Below are positions 7,366 to 15,355 of a stretch of 29,654 nt of DNA, piece by piece. The DNA is from Lachnospiraceae bacterium. Its GTDB lineage: Bacteria > Bacillota > Clostridia > Lachnospirales > Lachnospiraceae. Position numbers and translations under genes: made by a program. Under the pieces are notes generated by a model, which was not told the DNA's origin, searched no databases, and saw nothing but the letters and a program-made list of their open reading frames with translations. Within the stretch, counting starts at the first letter, position 1; each line of letters starts with the position of its first letter. Location: contig CAAFJI010000070.1 of assembly GCA_900763175.1 (NCBI GenBank), positions 1 through 29,654 of the forward strand. Direction: 5' to 3'.

Positions 7366-8280
7366 TTAAGTTGCTTGATCTTTAAATCGTCGGCGAAATT
7401 CTGTCGGGGAAATACCGATAATTTGGGTAAACACTCTTGTGAAGTAATTAGGATCATTAAATCCACTCTGAATTGCTATTTCTGCAATCGTTTCCCCTGA
7501 TTTTAATAACCTGTTTTTACTGTGCTCTATGCGAACCTTGTTAATGTAAGTATTTATATTAACATTGGTTCGCTTTTTGAATATATGGCTTAAATAAGAA
7601 GAACTGCAATGACAAAAGTCGGAAAGTGCATCCATGGAAATATGCTGCAGGTAATTTTGCCGAATATATTCAAATGCATGAGAAAGAATTGCATCCTCAT
7701 TGGAATTTCTGTAGTGAAAGGTTGGGACATCGTCTGGGTGTGTTTTTTCCAGGATTTCATATGTATGTCCAAGATATTCTGCCAAAAGATGAAGCTGAGG
7801 AAGCAACTCTTCAGGAGAAATTGTGGAAGATGTAATATAAGTGGTGTAAAGCTCTTTAGCAGTCTGAGGAGAAAGGAAAGGGCATGAATTGCAAATATGT
7901 TTGATACACCAGTCTGTCAGGCGTTCATTTGTCTGGAAAAATCCAGCATTTATGGAGCCAAGCAACAAATTTTGGGAGCGGATTGGAATTACATATTCAC
8001 CTAAACCTGCATGGCATACACCGTAAAAATAGTCTGGATCTCTGGATTCAAACTTCTCATACATTTTTCGTATCATTTTTAGGCAGGTATGATAAGATGA
8101 CATTTCGCTTTTTATATACATACAAAAAGGATTAGTGTGTGCCAGAAATGGCTGCAGCGCTTCATCCAGTTCCTTATTAATAGGAATAAAACCATAAAAA
8201 TCTTTAATACAGATCTGCAAATTATAATGCTCTAAAAGAAAAGTAAGGTACTGATTAATATGACAGTATGGATTTTTCAT
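7366..8280 (-). CDS. AraC-family regulator with PocR-type sensor domain
   Basis: The product has 304 residues. The N-terminal half (about 10-175) resembles the PocR ligand-binding domain: a Cys near residue 66 in YHTCL, then the motif FYGVCHAGLGEYVIPI and a LLGSINAGFF strand. The C-terminal 100 residues are a double helix-turn-helix AraC DNA-binding domain, with ISMDALSDFCHCSSSYLSHIFKK and IAEIAIQSGFNDPNYFTRVF as the two recognition units. SD GAGGGA lies eight bases before the ATG. It is divergent from the oxidoreductase-transporter cluster and so is probably its ligand-responsive activator. The ligand is unknown; PocR-type domains are associated with small hydrocarbon or polyol-like ligands, but this is only a hint. 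Its 3' end abuts the permease relic. Confidence 0.9.
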   Translation of the reverse strand: MKNPYCHINQYLTFLLEHYNLQICIKDFYGFIPINKELDEALQPFLAHTNPFCMYIKSEMSSYHTCLKMIRKMYEKFESRDPDYFYGVCHAGLGEYVIPIRSQNLLLGSINAGFFQTNERLTDWCIKHICNSCPFLSPQTAKELYTTYITSSTISPEELLPQLHLLAEYLGHTYEILEKTHPDDVPTFHYRNSNEDAILSHAFEYIRQNYLQHISMDALSDFCHCSSSYLSHIFKKRTNVNINTYINKVRIEHSKNRLLKSGETIAEIAIQSGFNDPNYFTRVFTQIIGISPTEFRRRFKDQAT

Positions 8281-8367
8281 GATGTGTCTCCCTCTAAATA
8301 TCTGATAGCAAAAAGTATATCATAATATAGCAGAATAATCCAGAAAACGTACATAAATATTATGGAA

Positions 8368-8455
8368 TTAACAGGAAAAACTTGTTATTATCTATAATAA
8401 ATCAAGGAAAAACAATATTAATTTAGACAAAGTTGAGAAAAAACAGTAGACTGTT
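8368..8455 (+). promoter_or_regulatory. Promoter and possible operator of the catabolic cluster
   Basis: TTAACA (8368-8373) and a perfect TATAAT (8393-8398) are spaced 19 bp, longer than optimal, which suits an activator-dependent promoter. Downstream, AACAGT-AG-ACTGTT (8442-8455) is a 6-bp inverted repeat in the leader and could be a protein or RNA structural site. The whole divergent intergenic region (8281-8491) is very A+T-rich. I see no clear promoter for the divergent regulator. Confidence 0.45.
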
Positions 8456-8491
8456 CTGGAAAAATCTGCTTTAAATTAAAGGGGATAAGGA

Positions 8492-10663
8492 ATGAAGAAA
8501 AAATATTTGAACGCTTCTTTAATCGTTGCAGGTGGAGGAGTGAGCGGGGTATGTGCAGCATTGGCAGCTGCCAGACTGGGAATAAAAACAATTCTGGTCC
8601 ATAATCGTCCTGTACTTGGAGGAAATTCAAGCAGCGAAATACGGGTGTGGACTCGCGGAGCCACTGGTGCAGGAAATTTATTCAGTGAAGAAATGGGGAT
8701 TTTAGGAATTTTAAAAATGAGAAATCTCTATACAAATCCTCAGTTCAATCCAATATTTTGGGATGAGGTATTGTTGGACTGTGTGCTGAAAGAAAAAAAT
8801 ATTACACTGCTTTTGAATACAAACATTGAAAATTTAGAGTATCAGGAAGATCATATTCACACAATTAGTGGTGTTCAGCAGGCAAGTGAAACAGAATACG
8901 TTTTAGCCGGAGATATGTATATTGATGCTACAGGAGATGGAATTCTGGGAGACTTAGCAGGAGTACCATATCAAATTGGAGATGAGCGCTATACGGGAGA
9001 GAAAAAGCAGAAAGGTTTATTAAGTAGTTCTATTTTGTATTATGTAAGGGACACTGGAGAAACCGTTCCGTTTATTGCACCTGATTATGCATATCCTATA
9101 GAATATATCGAGAAGCTGGTAAATAAGGGCGGAAGAATTATCAGTGAAAAACAAACTGGAAGTGATTGCTGGTGGTTTGAGTATGGGGGCCTATGCAACA
9201 CGATATCCGATTCACAGGAAATAACACTGGAATTAAAACGTCTAGTTCTTGGAATTTGGAACTATATAAAAAATAGTGGAAAATATCCAAATGCCAGGAC
9301 TTATACACTTGAATGGATTGGAAATATTCCGGGAAAAAGAGAATCCAGAAGAATGATTACAGACTATATTTTAAGCTCAACAGATATTCTGGAAGAGAAG
9401 GAATTTAAAGATGGTGCATTTTATGGTGGCTGGTATATGGATTTTCATCCGCCAGGAGGATTGAATAGTGACGATGAAAATTGTGTACAAATTCCAGTAA
9501 ATGTCTATCAGATACCGTTGAGATGTCTGTATAATCAAAAAGTAAAAAATCTTTTGTTTGCAGGTAGAAACATTGGCACCATGCAGGATGCATTTTCTAC
9601 AACAAGGGTTATGGATACCTGTGCACTATCGGGGCAGGCGGCTGCCACTTTAGCTGGTAAATGTATAAGGCTGAAAAAGGAACCTGCCAGACTGACAGAA
9701 TTGGAGATAAATGATATCCTTAATATTTTGCAGCGTGAGGATATGTTTATTCCAGGAAAAAAGGAGGATGGAAAAAAGAATTTAGCCGAAAGTGCTGCTA
9801 TTACAGCAAGTTCGAGATATAAGATAAAAACAGATCTGAGTGCAGAAAGCTTTTCATTAAGTCAGGGTGGTTTTATCACGATTCCGATAGGAAAAACGGA
9901 AAGCGTTTCTGTAAGAGTAAAAAATTTAGGGGAAATAGTTACGAAATCAAAAATATGTTATTATGAAGAATCTGTTCCAAGCTGTCTGAAAGAAGGAAAA
10001 AAACAGAAAACAGAAGTACTGGAGATACCAGTTGGTGAAAGTTGGATTGAGCTGCATATTCCGGAAAAAATCAAGAATACATTCTGCATTATATCTTTTG
10101 AACCGAATAGTTTGCTTGAATTAAGGCTTAATAAAATTGCTAATCCTGGCATATTATGCGGAAATAAAAAAGAGGCAAGATATTTTGATCCCTGCATCAT
10201 ATATGAAGATGACGAATTATATGATGAAAAACAGTTGGTAAATGGATATACAAGACCATATAAAACTGTGAATATGTGGTGCTCTGATGAGGAAGGCACT
10301 CCTTGTATTCTTTTGGAATGGGATGAAGCTGTAAATTTTCAGGAAATAAGGCTTTTTCTGGAGCCGGATTTATCAAAGGAGATTCCGTCAAGCTGTGGAA
10401 CAAGATGGGATGACAGCCACCGTTTTTCAAGCCGACAGGGAATGCCTCCTCAGCTTGTTCGGGACTTGCAGGTTGAGGTGTTCGCAGATGGAAAATGGAG
10501 CTGTATTCATAAAGTGAGAAACAACTGGCAAAGAATGGTGATTTTGGATTCTGATGAAAAATGTAAGGCTGAAAAAATAAAAATAACCGTTAATCGGACC
10601 TGGGGGGATCCAAGGGCGCAACTTTACCAGATAAATATTTACAAAAATAAAATTACAATTTAA
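8492..10663 (+). CDS. FAD-dependent oxidoreductase, two-domain, unknown substrate
   Basis: The product has 723 residues. An N-terminal Rossmann FAD site is visible as A-G-G-G-V-S-G (13-19) in a beta-alpha-beta unit. It is followed by LGGNSSSEIRVW (42-52), the IDATGDG element (144-150) and FAGRNIG (356-362) with a following DTCALSGQAAATLA helix. This is the layout of the FAD_oxidored group (Pfam PF12831) common in bacterial carbohydrate-use loci. From about 440 to the end is a beta-rich domain with many aromatic residues, probably for binding substrate or glycan; I cannot name it. No signal peptide is present, so it acts in the cytoplasm. SD AGGGGAT precedes the ATG. It is first in the run and 13 bases ahead of the solute-binding protein gene. 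Oxidation of a sugar, polyol or glycoside hydroxyl to a ketone is the favoured role, by inference. Confidence 0.82.
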   Translation: MKKKYLNASLIVAGGGVSGVCAALAAARLGIKTILVHNRPVLGGNSSSEIRVWTRGATGAGNLFSEEMGILGILKMRNLYTNPQFNPIFWDEVLLDCVLKEKNITLLLNTNIENLEYQEDHIHTISGVQQASETEYVLAGDMYIDATGDGILGDLAGVPYQIGDERYTGEKKQKGLLSSSILYYVRDTGETVPFIAPDYAYPIEYIEKLVNKGGRIISEKQTGSDCWWFEYGGLCNTISDSQEITLELKRLVLGIWNYIKNSGKYPNARTYTLEWIGNIPGKRESRRMITDYILSSTDILEEKEFKDGAFYGGWYMDFHPPGGLNSDDENCVQIPVNVYQIPLRCLYNQKVKNLLFAGRNIGTMQDAFSTTRVMDTCALSGQAAATLAGKCIRLKKEPARLTELEINDILNILQREDMFIPGKKEDGKKNLAESAAITASSRYKIKTDLSAESFSLSQGGFITIPIGKTESVSVRVKNLGEIVTKSKICYYEESVPSCLKEGKKQKTEVLEIPVGESWIELHIPEKIKNTFCIISFEPNSLLELRLNKIANPGILCGNKKEARYFDPCIIYEDDELYDEKQLVNGYTRPYKTVNMWCSDEEGTPCILLEWDEAVNFQEIRLFLEPDLSKEIPSSCGTRWDDSHRFSSRQGMPPQLVRDLQVEVFADGKWSCIHKVRNNWQRMVILDSDEKCKAEKIKITVNRTWGDPRAQLYQINIYKNKITI

Positions 10664-10676
10664 AGGAGGACGTAAC

Positions 10677-11942
10677 ATGATGAAAAGAAAGCTTATGGCA
10701 GTAGCAGGAGCAGCCGCAATGGCAGGAACCATGTTGAATACTGTGGTACCGGTAATGGCAGAGGAAAAAGCTAACATTGTTTGGGCTGGATGGTCTGGTG
10801 AGGAAGAGGCTTCAAAGCCTATTTTTGAAAGAATGATGGAAACTTATCGGGAACAGACTGGAAATGATGTAACATGGGTTGGATTTACATGGGCGGATGC
10901 TGCACAGCAGTTACTGATTCGTTGCCAGGGAGGAGAACAGCTGGACATTTCTCAGGCAGATATCAGTATATTTAATACACTTGCACAGGCAAATGTATTA
11001 GCAGATTGGAACGATATTGTAGGCGAAGATTATATGAAAGATACTTTTGAAGAATCTTATCTGGAAGTTGGAAATATTGATGGCAAACAGTATGGAATGC
11101 CTTGGACAATGGCTGCGATAACCATGGTTTATAATCCTGAAATCCTTACAGCAGCAGGTTGGGATGAGCCGCCAACAACCATTGATGAATTTGAACAGTG
11201 CATGGCTGACATTAAAGAATATGATCCGGAAATCATTCCCTATGCTTTAAGCACGAAAGATGTAACTTGTGGTGCTGACTTTGTTCCATGGGCATGGACC
11301 TTTGGCGGTGGTATTTGGGATGAAGATGGAAATGTGATCATTAATAATGAGGCTGGCGTAAAAGCTCTTGACTGGTATAAGGATATGCTGGACAAAGGCT
11401 ATGTGACAATGGATGTAGGCAGAAGTGAAGCGAGACAGATGTTTGCGCAGGGAAAAGTAGCATTCTATGATGATGCTGTTGTTGCGAAAAGCCAGGTAAT
11501 TTCAAATGGAGTTGCACCTGATGATGTTGTAAATGTATGCTCTGCAATGCTTAGACCTGTAGAGAACGAGGGCGATGCACCGCAGGCGGTACAGTGGGGC
11601 GGAATGCTTGTTGTTTATGAGAAATCAGAGTATAAGGAGCAGGCAGCAGAGCTTGCGAAAATTCTGAATAGTGACGAAGTTGCACTGGATTACTTCATTA
11701 ATGGCGGTATGCCACCAGTTACAAAATCAGCTGCATCCAGTGATACAGTTAAGAATGATCCATATATCAATACATTTATTGAATCTACAGCAACTGCACG
11801 ACTTGAGGAAACTGCAAGAATGACAAATGCAAGTGAGATTAAAAACATTTTAACAGAGGAGATTCAGTTTGCATTATTAGGACAGAAAACTTCTCAGGAA
11901 GCACTTGATGATGCAGCTGCAAGAATTGGTTCAGCTAATTAA
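10677..11942 (+). CDS. Extracellular solute-binding protein of a sugar-type ABC importer
   Basis: The product has 421 residues. It resembles family 1 extracellular solute-binding proteins (MalE/UgpB-like): early WAGWSGEE strand, YxEQTGNDVTWV, a Q-Y-G-M-P-W-T-M hinge, WGGMLVVYEKS, and a late helical C-terminus. The N-terminus (KRKLMAVAGAAAMAGTMLN then VPVMAEE) is a type I signal peptide with probable cleavage after VMA. There is no cysteine in a lipobox, which is unusual for a Gram-positive binding protein that must stay near its permease. SD AAAGGAGG lies seven bases before the first of two ATG codons. The strong SD and position suit the high expression typical of binding proteins. Confidence 0.9.
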   Translation: MMKRKLMAVAGAAAMAGTMLNTVVPVMAEEKANIVWAGWSGEEEASKPIFERMMETYREQTGNDVTWVGFTWADAAQQLLIRCQGGEQLDISQADISIFNTLAQANVLADWNDIVGEDYMKDTFEESYLEVGNIDGKQYGMPWTMAAITMVYNPEILTAAGWDEPPTTIDEFEQCMADIKEYDPEIIPYALSTKDVTCGADFVPWAWTFGGGIWDEDGNVIINNEAGVKALDWYKDMLDKGYVTMDVGRSEARQMFAQGKVAFYDDAVVAKSQVISNGVAPDDVVNVCSAMLRPVENEGDAPQAVQWGGMLVVYEKSEYKEQAAELAKILNSDEVALDYFINGGMPPVTKSAASSDTVKNDPYINTFIESTATARLEETARMTNASEIKNILTEEIQFALLGQKTSQEALDDAAARIGSAN

Positions 11943-11958
11943 TTGAGAGGTGTTTAAA

Positions 11959-12843
11959 GTGAAGGAAGTACGAAGAAAAGGCTTAACAGATGCGCAAACG
12001 GGCGTTCTGCTGATTATTCCGGGACTGGCAGTGTTTATCTCCGTTATTTTATTCCCATTTATTGATGCTATCAGGATGTCTTTTACAAACAAATCTATGT
12101 TGAGCCCTCAGTGGGATTACATTGGGCTTGAAAACTATACATCAGTATTCCAGGATCCATATTTCGGAAAAACAATTTTGACTACAGCAGTATTTGTAGT
12201 GGCATCAACACTTATGCCTTTTGTTCTAGGCTTTATTTGGGCAATCCTGCTTAATCAGGGATTTAAAGGCGCTGAGTTTTTACGAGGCATTACTCTTGTA
12301 AACTGGATCATTCCAGGAACTGCGATCGGATTTTTGTGGAGCTGGATATTCAATGGACAGTATGGTGTGTTAAATGGAGTTATCAAAATGCTGGGTGGAA
12401 GCGGGAACACAGCATGGCTTGGACAAACATCAACGGCCCTGATTTGTGTAGTAATTGCGAGAACGTGGCAGATGCTGCCGTGGTATATGGCATTTTTGTT
12501 AGGCGGTCTGCAGGGGGTGGAGTTAGATCAGATTGAAGCGGCACGTATCGATGGCGCAGGAAACTGGAAATGCTTTACAAAAATCGTACTTCCTTCGATG
12601 AAAAACATTATCAGCCTGATTTTAGCAATGGGCTTAGTGGGAAATTTACAGCACTTCGATCTTCCTTGGACAATGGTTCAAGGAGGGCCTGCAAGGGCTA
12701 CGACAACTTTGTCTCTGGAAGTGTATAATACAGCATTTAAAAACTGGAATATGGGAAAAGCAGCAACAATTGGAACTGTATGGGCAATTTTGCTGGCGTG
12801 CTTCAGTGTGGTTTATTTAAAACAGGTCAAAGATGCTGATTAG
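11959..12843 (+). CDS. ABC sugar permease, MalF type
   Basis: About 294 residues with six predicted membrane helices, the first at about residues 17-37. The EAA loop that contacts the ATPase is at E193-A-A-R-I-D-G199. It forms the import channel with the next gene product. The start I prefer is GTG at 11959, because GAGGTG (11947-11952) lies six bases upstream. The in-frame GTG at 11950 would overlap that SD and has none of its own. The gene is 16 bases after the binding-protein stop, and the next permease follows 11 bases after its own stop. Confidence 0.9.
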   Translation: MKEVRRKGLTDAQTGVLLIIPGLAVFISVILFPFIDAIRMSFTNKSMLSPQWDYIGLENYTSVFQDPYFGKTILTTAVFVVASTLMPFVLGFIWAILLNQGFKGAEFLRGITLVNWIIPGTAIGFLWSWIFNGQYGVLNGVIKMLGGSGNTAWLGQTSTALICVVIARTWQMLPWYMAFLLGGLQGVELDQIEAARIDGAGNWKCFTKIVLPSMKNIISLILAMGLVGNLQHFDLPWTMVQGGPARATTTLSLEVYNTAFKNWNMGKAATIGTVWAILLACFSVVYLKQVKDAD

Positions 12844-12854
12844 GAGGGAGAAAA

Positions 12855-13685
12855 ATGTTTAAAAAAACAACTGGTTTCAGAATTTTTTTCTGGGTATCAT
12901 TGGTTCTGATAGGAGTGTTTGTGTTTTTCCCTCTGTTATGGATGATTAATACGGCACTGAAACCAACTTCAGACACATTTTCTATGGCCTTTTTCACAGG
13001 ACCAAAGACAATGGATAATTTTATTCATATAGTTACAGATGAAAAAATTATGAGATATCTGAGGAACAGCTTATGGGTATCTTTTGGCTCCAGTTTACTG
13101 GCGACTATCGTGTGTTCATTTGCTGGATATAGTTTCGCAAAATTCCGTTATAGAGGCAGAAAATTTGTTATGGGAATGTTTATGATGAGTCAGGCATTTC
13201 CACAGGCAATCTTGCTTCTTTCCATATATGGAATTATGCAGAAAGTTGGGCTTTTGGGTAGTTACTGGTCTTTGCTGATCAGCTATGTGGTTTTTACTTT
13301 ACCAGTTGGAACCTGGACGCTGAAAAGTTATTTTGATCAGATACCAGATGCTTTGATTGAAAGTGCAAAGATAGATGGTGCCACTCATTTCCAGATTATG
13401 CGGAAAGTGATTTTCCCGCTGGCAGTACCTGGAATGATAACAATCGCAATATATGGGTTTGTGTGGAGCTGGAATGATCTTTTGTATTCTATGACACTGG
13501 TAACGGACAATGCGAAACGTACATTGGCAAGTGGACTGGTTATGACGTTCCTGGGAATGGGCTCTACAAACTGGGGATATATGATGGCATCCAGCATTAT
13601 TGCAGCAATACCAGTTACGATTATTTTTGTTTTCCTGCAGAGATACTTTATTCAGGGACTTACATCAGGAGCTGTAAAGGGTTAA
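12855..13685 (+). CDS. ABC sugar permease, MalG type
   Basis: The product has 276 residues with six membrane helices and the EAA loop at E169-S-A-K-I-D-G. The order MalF then MalG after a binding protein is standard for the CUT1 carbohydrate uptake family. No ATPase gene is present in the cluster. In Firmicutes such importers commonly share one ATPase (MsmX type) encoded elsewhere, so this is expected rather than a defect. SD AGGAGGG lies before the ATG. A damaged copy of codons about 128-156 is found at 7264-7353. Confidence 0.93.
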   Translation: MFKKTTGFRIFFWVSLVLIGVFVFFPLLWMINTALKPTSDTFSMAFFTGPKTMDNFIHIVTDEKIMRYLRNSLWVSFGSSLLATIVCSFAGYSFAKFRYRGRKFVMGMFMMSQAFPQAILLLSIYGIMQKVGLLGSYWSLLISYVVFTLPVGTWTLKSYFDQIPDALIESAKIDGATHFQIMRKVIFPLAVPGMITIAIYGFVWSWNDLLYSMTLVTDNAKRTLASGLVMTFLGMGSTNWGYMMASSIIAAIPVTIIFVFLQRYFIQGLTSGAVKG

Positions 13686-13723
13686 GGAATAGATAGCGGA
13701 TTGGTGACTGCGAGGTGGAGCTT

Positions 13724-14497
13724 GTGAAAAAAGTCAGATTTGAAGAGATGCTGCCAGATGAACTTTTAGGCGTGATGAAGGAAGAAAAACCTGTATATTT
13801 GCCTGTGGGATCTATGGAATGGCATAGCGTTCATCTGGGGATGGGCGTGGATACGGTACACGCTGAAAATATTGGGATTGCATTGGCAGAAAAAATCGGA
13901 GGAGCCGTATTTCCTGGAATGTACATAGGAACAGAAAGTCTAAGATCACCGGAATCACTTCGGAAACTGGGATTTGATGGGGATGAACAGATTGCTGGAA
14001 TGGATTTTCCGGGGAATTCCCTGAAAAGCTGTTATTGGCCATTGGAACTGTTTCAGAAGATAATAGAAACGCAAATTGAATTGCTGCTGGCAATGGGGTT
14101 TCGGAAAATTGTCATATTAAATGGACATGGGGCAATGGTTCAGAAAAAAATTCTCAAGGAAATAAGTACCAGATATACGAAGGATGATGTAAGAGTTTTA
14201 TCAATTATGGTTCTTCAACCTGATTGCGGAGCTGGATTGGGTCATGCTGGTTTGGCAGAAACAGCATTGATGAATTATTTATGCCCTGAAAGTGTGGATA
14301 TTTCCAAATTGCCAGCTAAAAAGGAAAGGCTGTATTACAAAGACTTTGGAATCGCAGATGCAGGAGGAAATGAAGATGGGGAATATTATGTCCATTATGA
14401 CCCCAGAGATTCCAGTGAAGAGCTTGGCAGACAGATATTTGAGGCAGAGGTTGAGAAGTGCGCAAGGTATATAGCGGATGCGCTAAAAGCTGATTAG
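13724..14497 (+). CDS. Creatininase-family metal-dependent hydrolase
   Basis: About 257 residues of the creatininase fold (Pfam PF02633). The expected binuclear metal ligands are present: E32 and H34 in SMEWH, D43 in MGVDT, H135 in LNGHG and E179 in HAGLAETAL. The family includes creatininase, FAPy deformylase-type enzymes, the mycofactocin protease MftE and IolN-type hydrolases that open oxidised inositol rings. Placed beside a FAD oxidoreductase, an IolN-like role (hydrolysing a keto- or diketo-carbocycle, or a lactone) is attractive, but it is inference. GTG at 13724 is preferred because GAGGTG (13712-13717) is six bases upstream, the same arrangement as the MalF gene; GTG at 13715 is the alternative. 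The SGNH gene follows 12 bases later. Confidence 0.85.
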   Translation: MKKVRFEEMLPDELLGVMKEEKPVYLPVGSMEWHSVHLGMGVDTVHAENIGIALAEKIGGAVFPGMYIGTESLRSPESLRKLGFDGDEQIAGMDFPGNSLKSCYWPLELFQKIIETQIELLLAMGFRKIVILNGHGAMVQKKILKEISTRYTKDDVRVLSIMVLQPDCGAGLGHAGLAETALMNYLCPESVDISKLPAKKERLYYKDFGIADAGGNEDGEYYVHYDPRDSSEELGRQIFEAEVEKCARYIADALKAD

Positions 14498-14509
14498 GAA
14501 GGGCGTAAA

Positions 14510-15154
14510 ATGGAAGAAATAAAAAGCATTTTATGTTTTGGAGATTCTAATACGTATGGAATTAATCCTGAAACAGGTACAAGGTTTTCAAGAAGAAAAA
14601 GGTGGACTGGTATTTTACAGGAGCTGTTGGGAGACGATTATTATGTTATAGAGGAAGGAATTGGAGGAAGGACGACTGTCTGGGAAGATCCTTTGGCAGA
14701 ATATCGTTGTGGGATTAAAGCACTTCCTATGATTTTAAGCAGTCATTCACCTTTGGATATGATTATTATCATGTTGGGAGGAAATGACTGGAAGCATCGT
14801 TTTGGTGCACTTCCTGAAGATACAGTAGCAGGGGTAGAGAAGCTGATAAAGCTGATACGCACATATATATATCCTGCTGGTTGTAAAGCTCCAGAAATTT
14901 TAATTGCCGCACCAGTTCCAATCGGAAATCATCTGGAACTGAGCCCGTATACAGGATTTGATGCAACTGCTGTAAAATACTCGAAAATGTTACCTGGATT
15001 ATTGGAAGAACTTGCAAAGAAATATGATTGTATGTATATTGATGCTGGAACAGTTGCATATTCTGATGAAAGAGATCAGATGCATATGAACGAAGAATCT
15101 CATCGGAAACTGGCATTAAAATTTGCACAGGTAATAGGTGAACATTATAAATAA
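14510..15154 (+). CDS. SGNH/GDSL-family esterase (arylesterase-like)
   Basis: The product has 214 residues. All SGNH blocks are seen: G-D-S13-N-T-Y-G (nucleophile Ser13), the Gly in EEGIGGRTT, LGGN92DW, and D189-x-x-H192 near the C-terminus. The ILCFGDSNTYG start and the RWTGILQELLG and VIEEGIGGRTT segments match the cytoplasmic arylesterase/acyltransferase subgroup related to the Mycobacterium smegmatis Ms-Act enzyme. No signal peptide is visible, so it would deacylate an imported compound or an intermediate inside the cell. It is the last gene of the island run, followed by a terminator. SD AGGAAGGG precedes the ATG. Confidence 0.88.
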   Translation: MEEIKSILCFGDSNTYGINPETGTRFSRRKRWTGILQELLGDDYYVIEEGIGGRTTVWEDPLAEYRCGIKALPMILSSHSPLDMIIIMLGGNDWKHRFGALPEDTVAGVEKLIKLIRTYIYPAGCKAPEILIAAPVPIGNHLELSPYTGFDATAVKYSKMLPGLLEELAKKYDCMYIDAGTVAYSDERDQMHMNEESHRKLALKFAQVIGEHYK

Positions 15155-15169
15155 AAGATTTTATTGAAA

Positions 15170-15200
15170 AGGACAGAGACGAGATTTCTGTTCTTTTTTT
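15170..15200 (+). terminator. Intrinsic terminator closing the catabolic cluster
   Basis: AGGACAGA (15170-15177) pairs with TTCTGTTCT (15186-15194) through one G-T pair, followed by TTTTTT (15195-15200). No other terminator-like hairpin was found from 8492 to here, which supports one transcript for the six genes. Confidence 0.75.
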
Positions 15201-15308
15201 GTTCGGATATAGATCATTTCCCACGAAAAATACCCAGAGAAAACCAGACATCTGTCGGTTTGTTTGTGAATAATAGCCAAATTAATTGTAGCACGGACTG
15301 AAAGAGTA

Positions 15309-15317
15309 TGGTATAAT
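15309..15317 (+). promoter_or_regulatory. Extended -10 promoter for glgB
   Basis: TGGTATAAT is a perfect extended -10 (TGnTATAAT). The -35 region is poor (TAGCAC at 17 bp; TTGTAG at 20 bp), as is usual for extended -10 promoters. The leader is about 30 nt and ends in GGGAGG. Confidence 0.6.
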
Positions 15318-15355
15318 GTGCGTAAGTTACAGAAAAGTAGGGAGGAATTTTTCTG

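Noticed and set aside
7122..7385. An 87-codon frame overlapping the end of the CE4 gene and the permease relic
   Set aside because: It is out of frame with both the CE4 gene and the relic, and passes through the terminator hairpin.
10677..13685. Missing ATPase taken as a broken transporter
   Set aside because: CUT1 importers in Firmicutes commonly lack their own ATPase and use a shared MsmX-type subunit, so absence alone is not evidence of decay.
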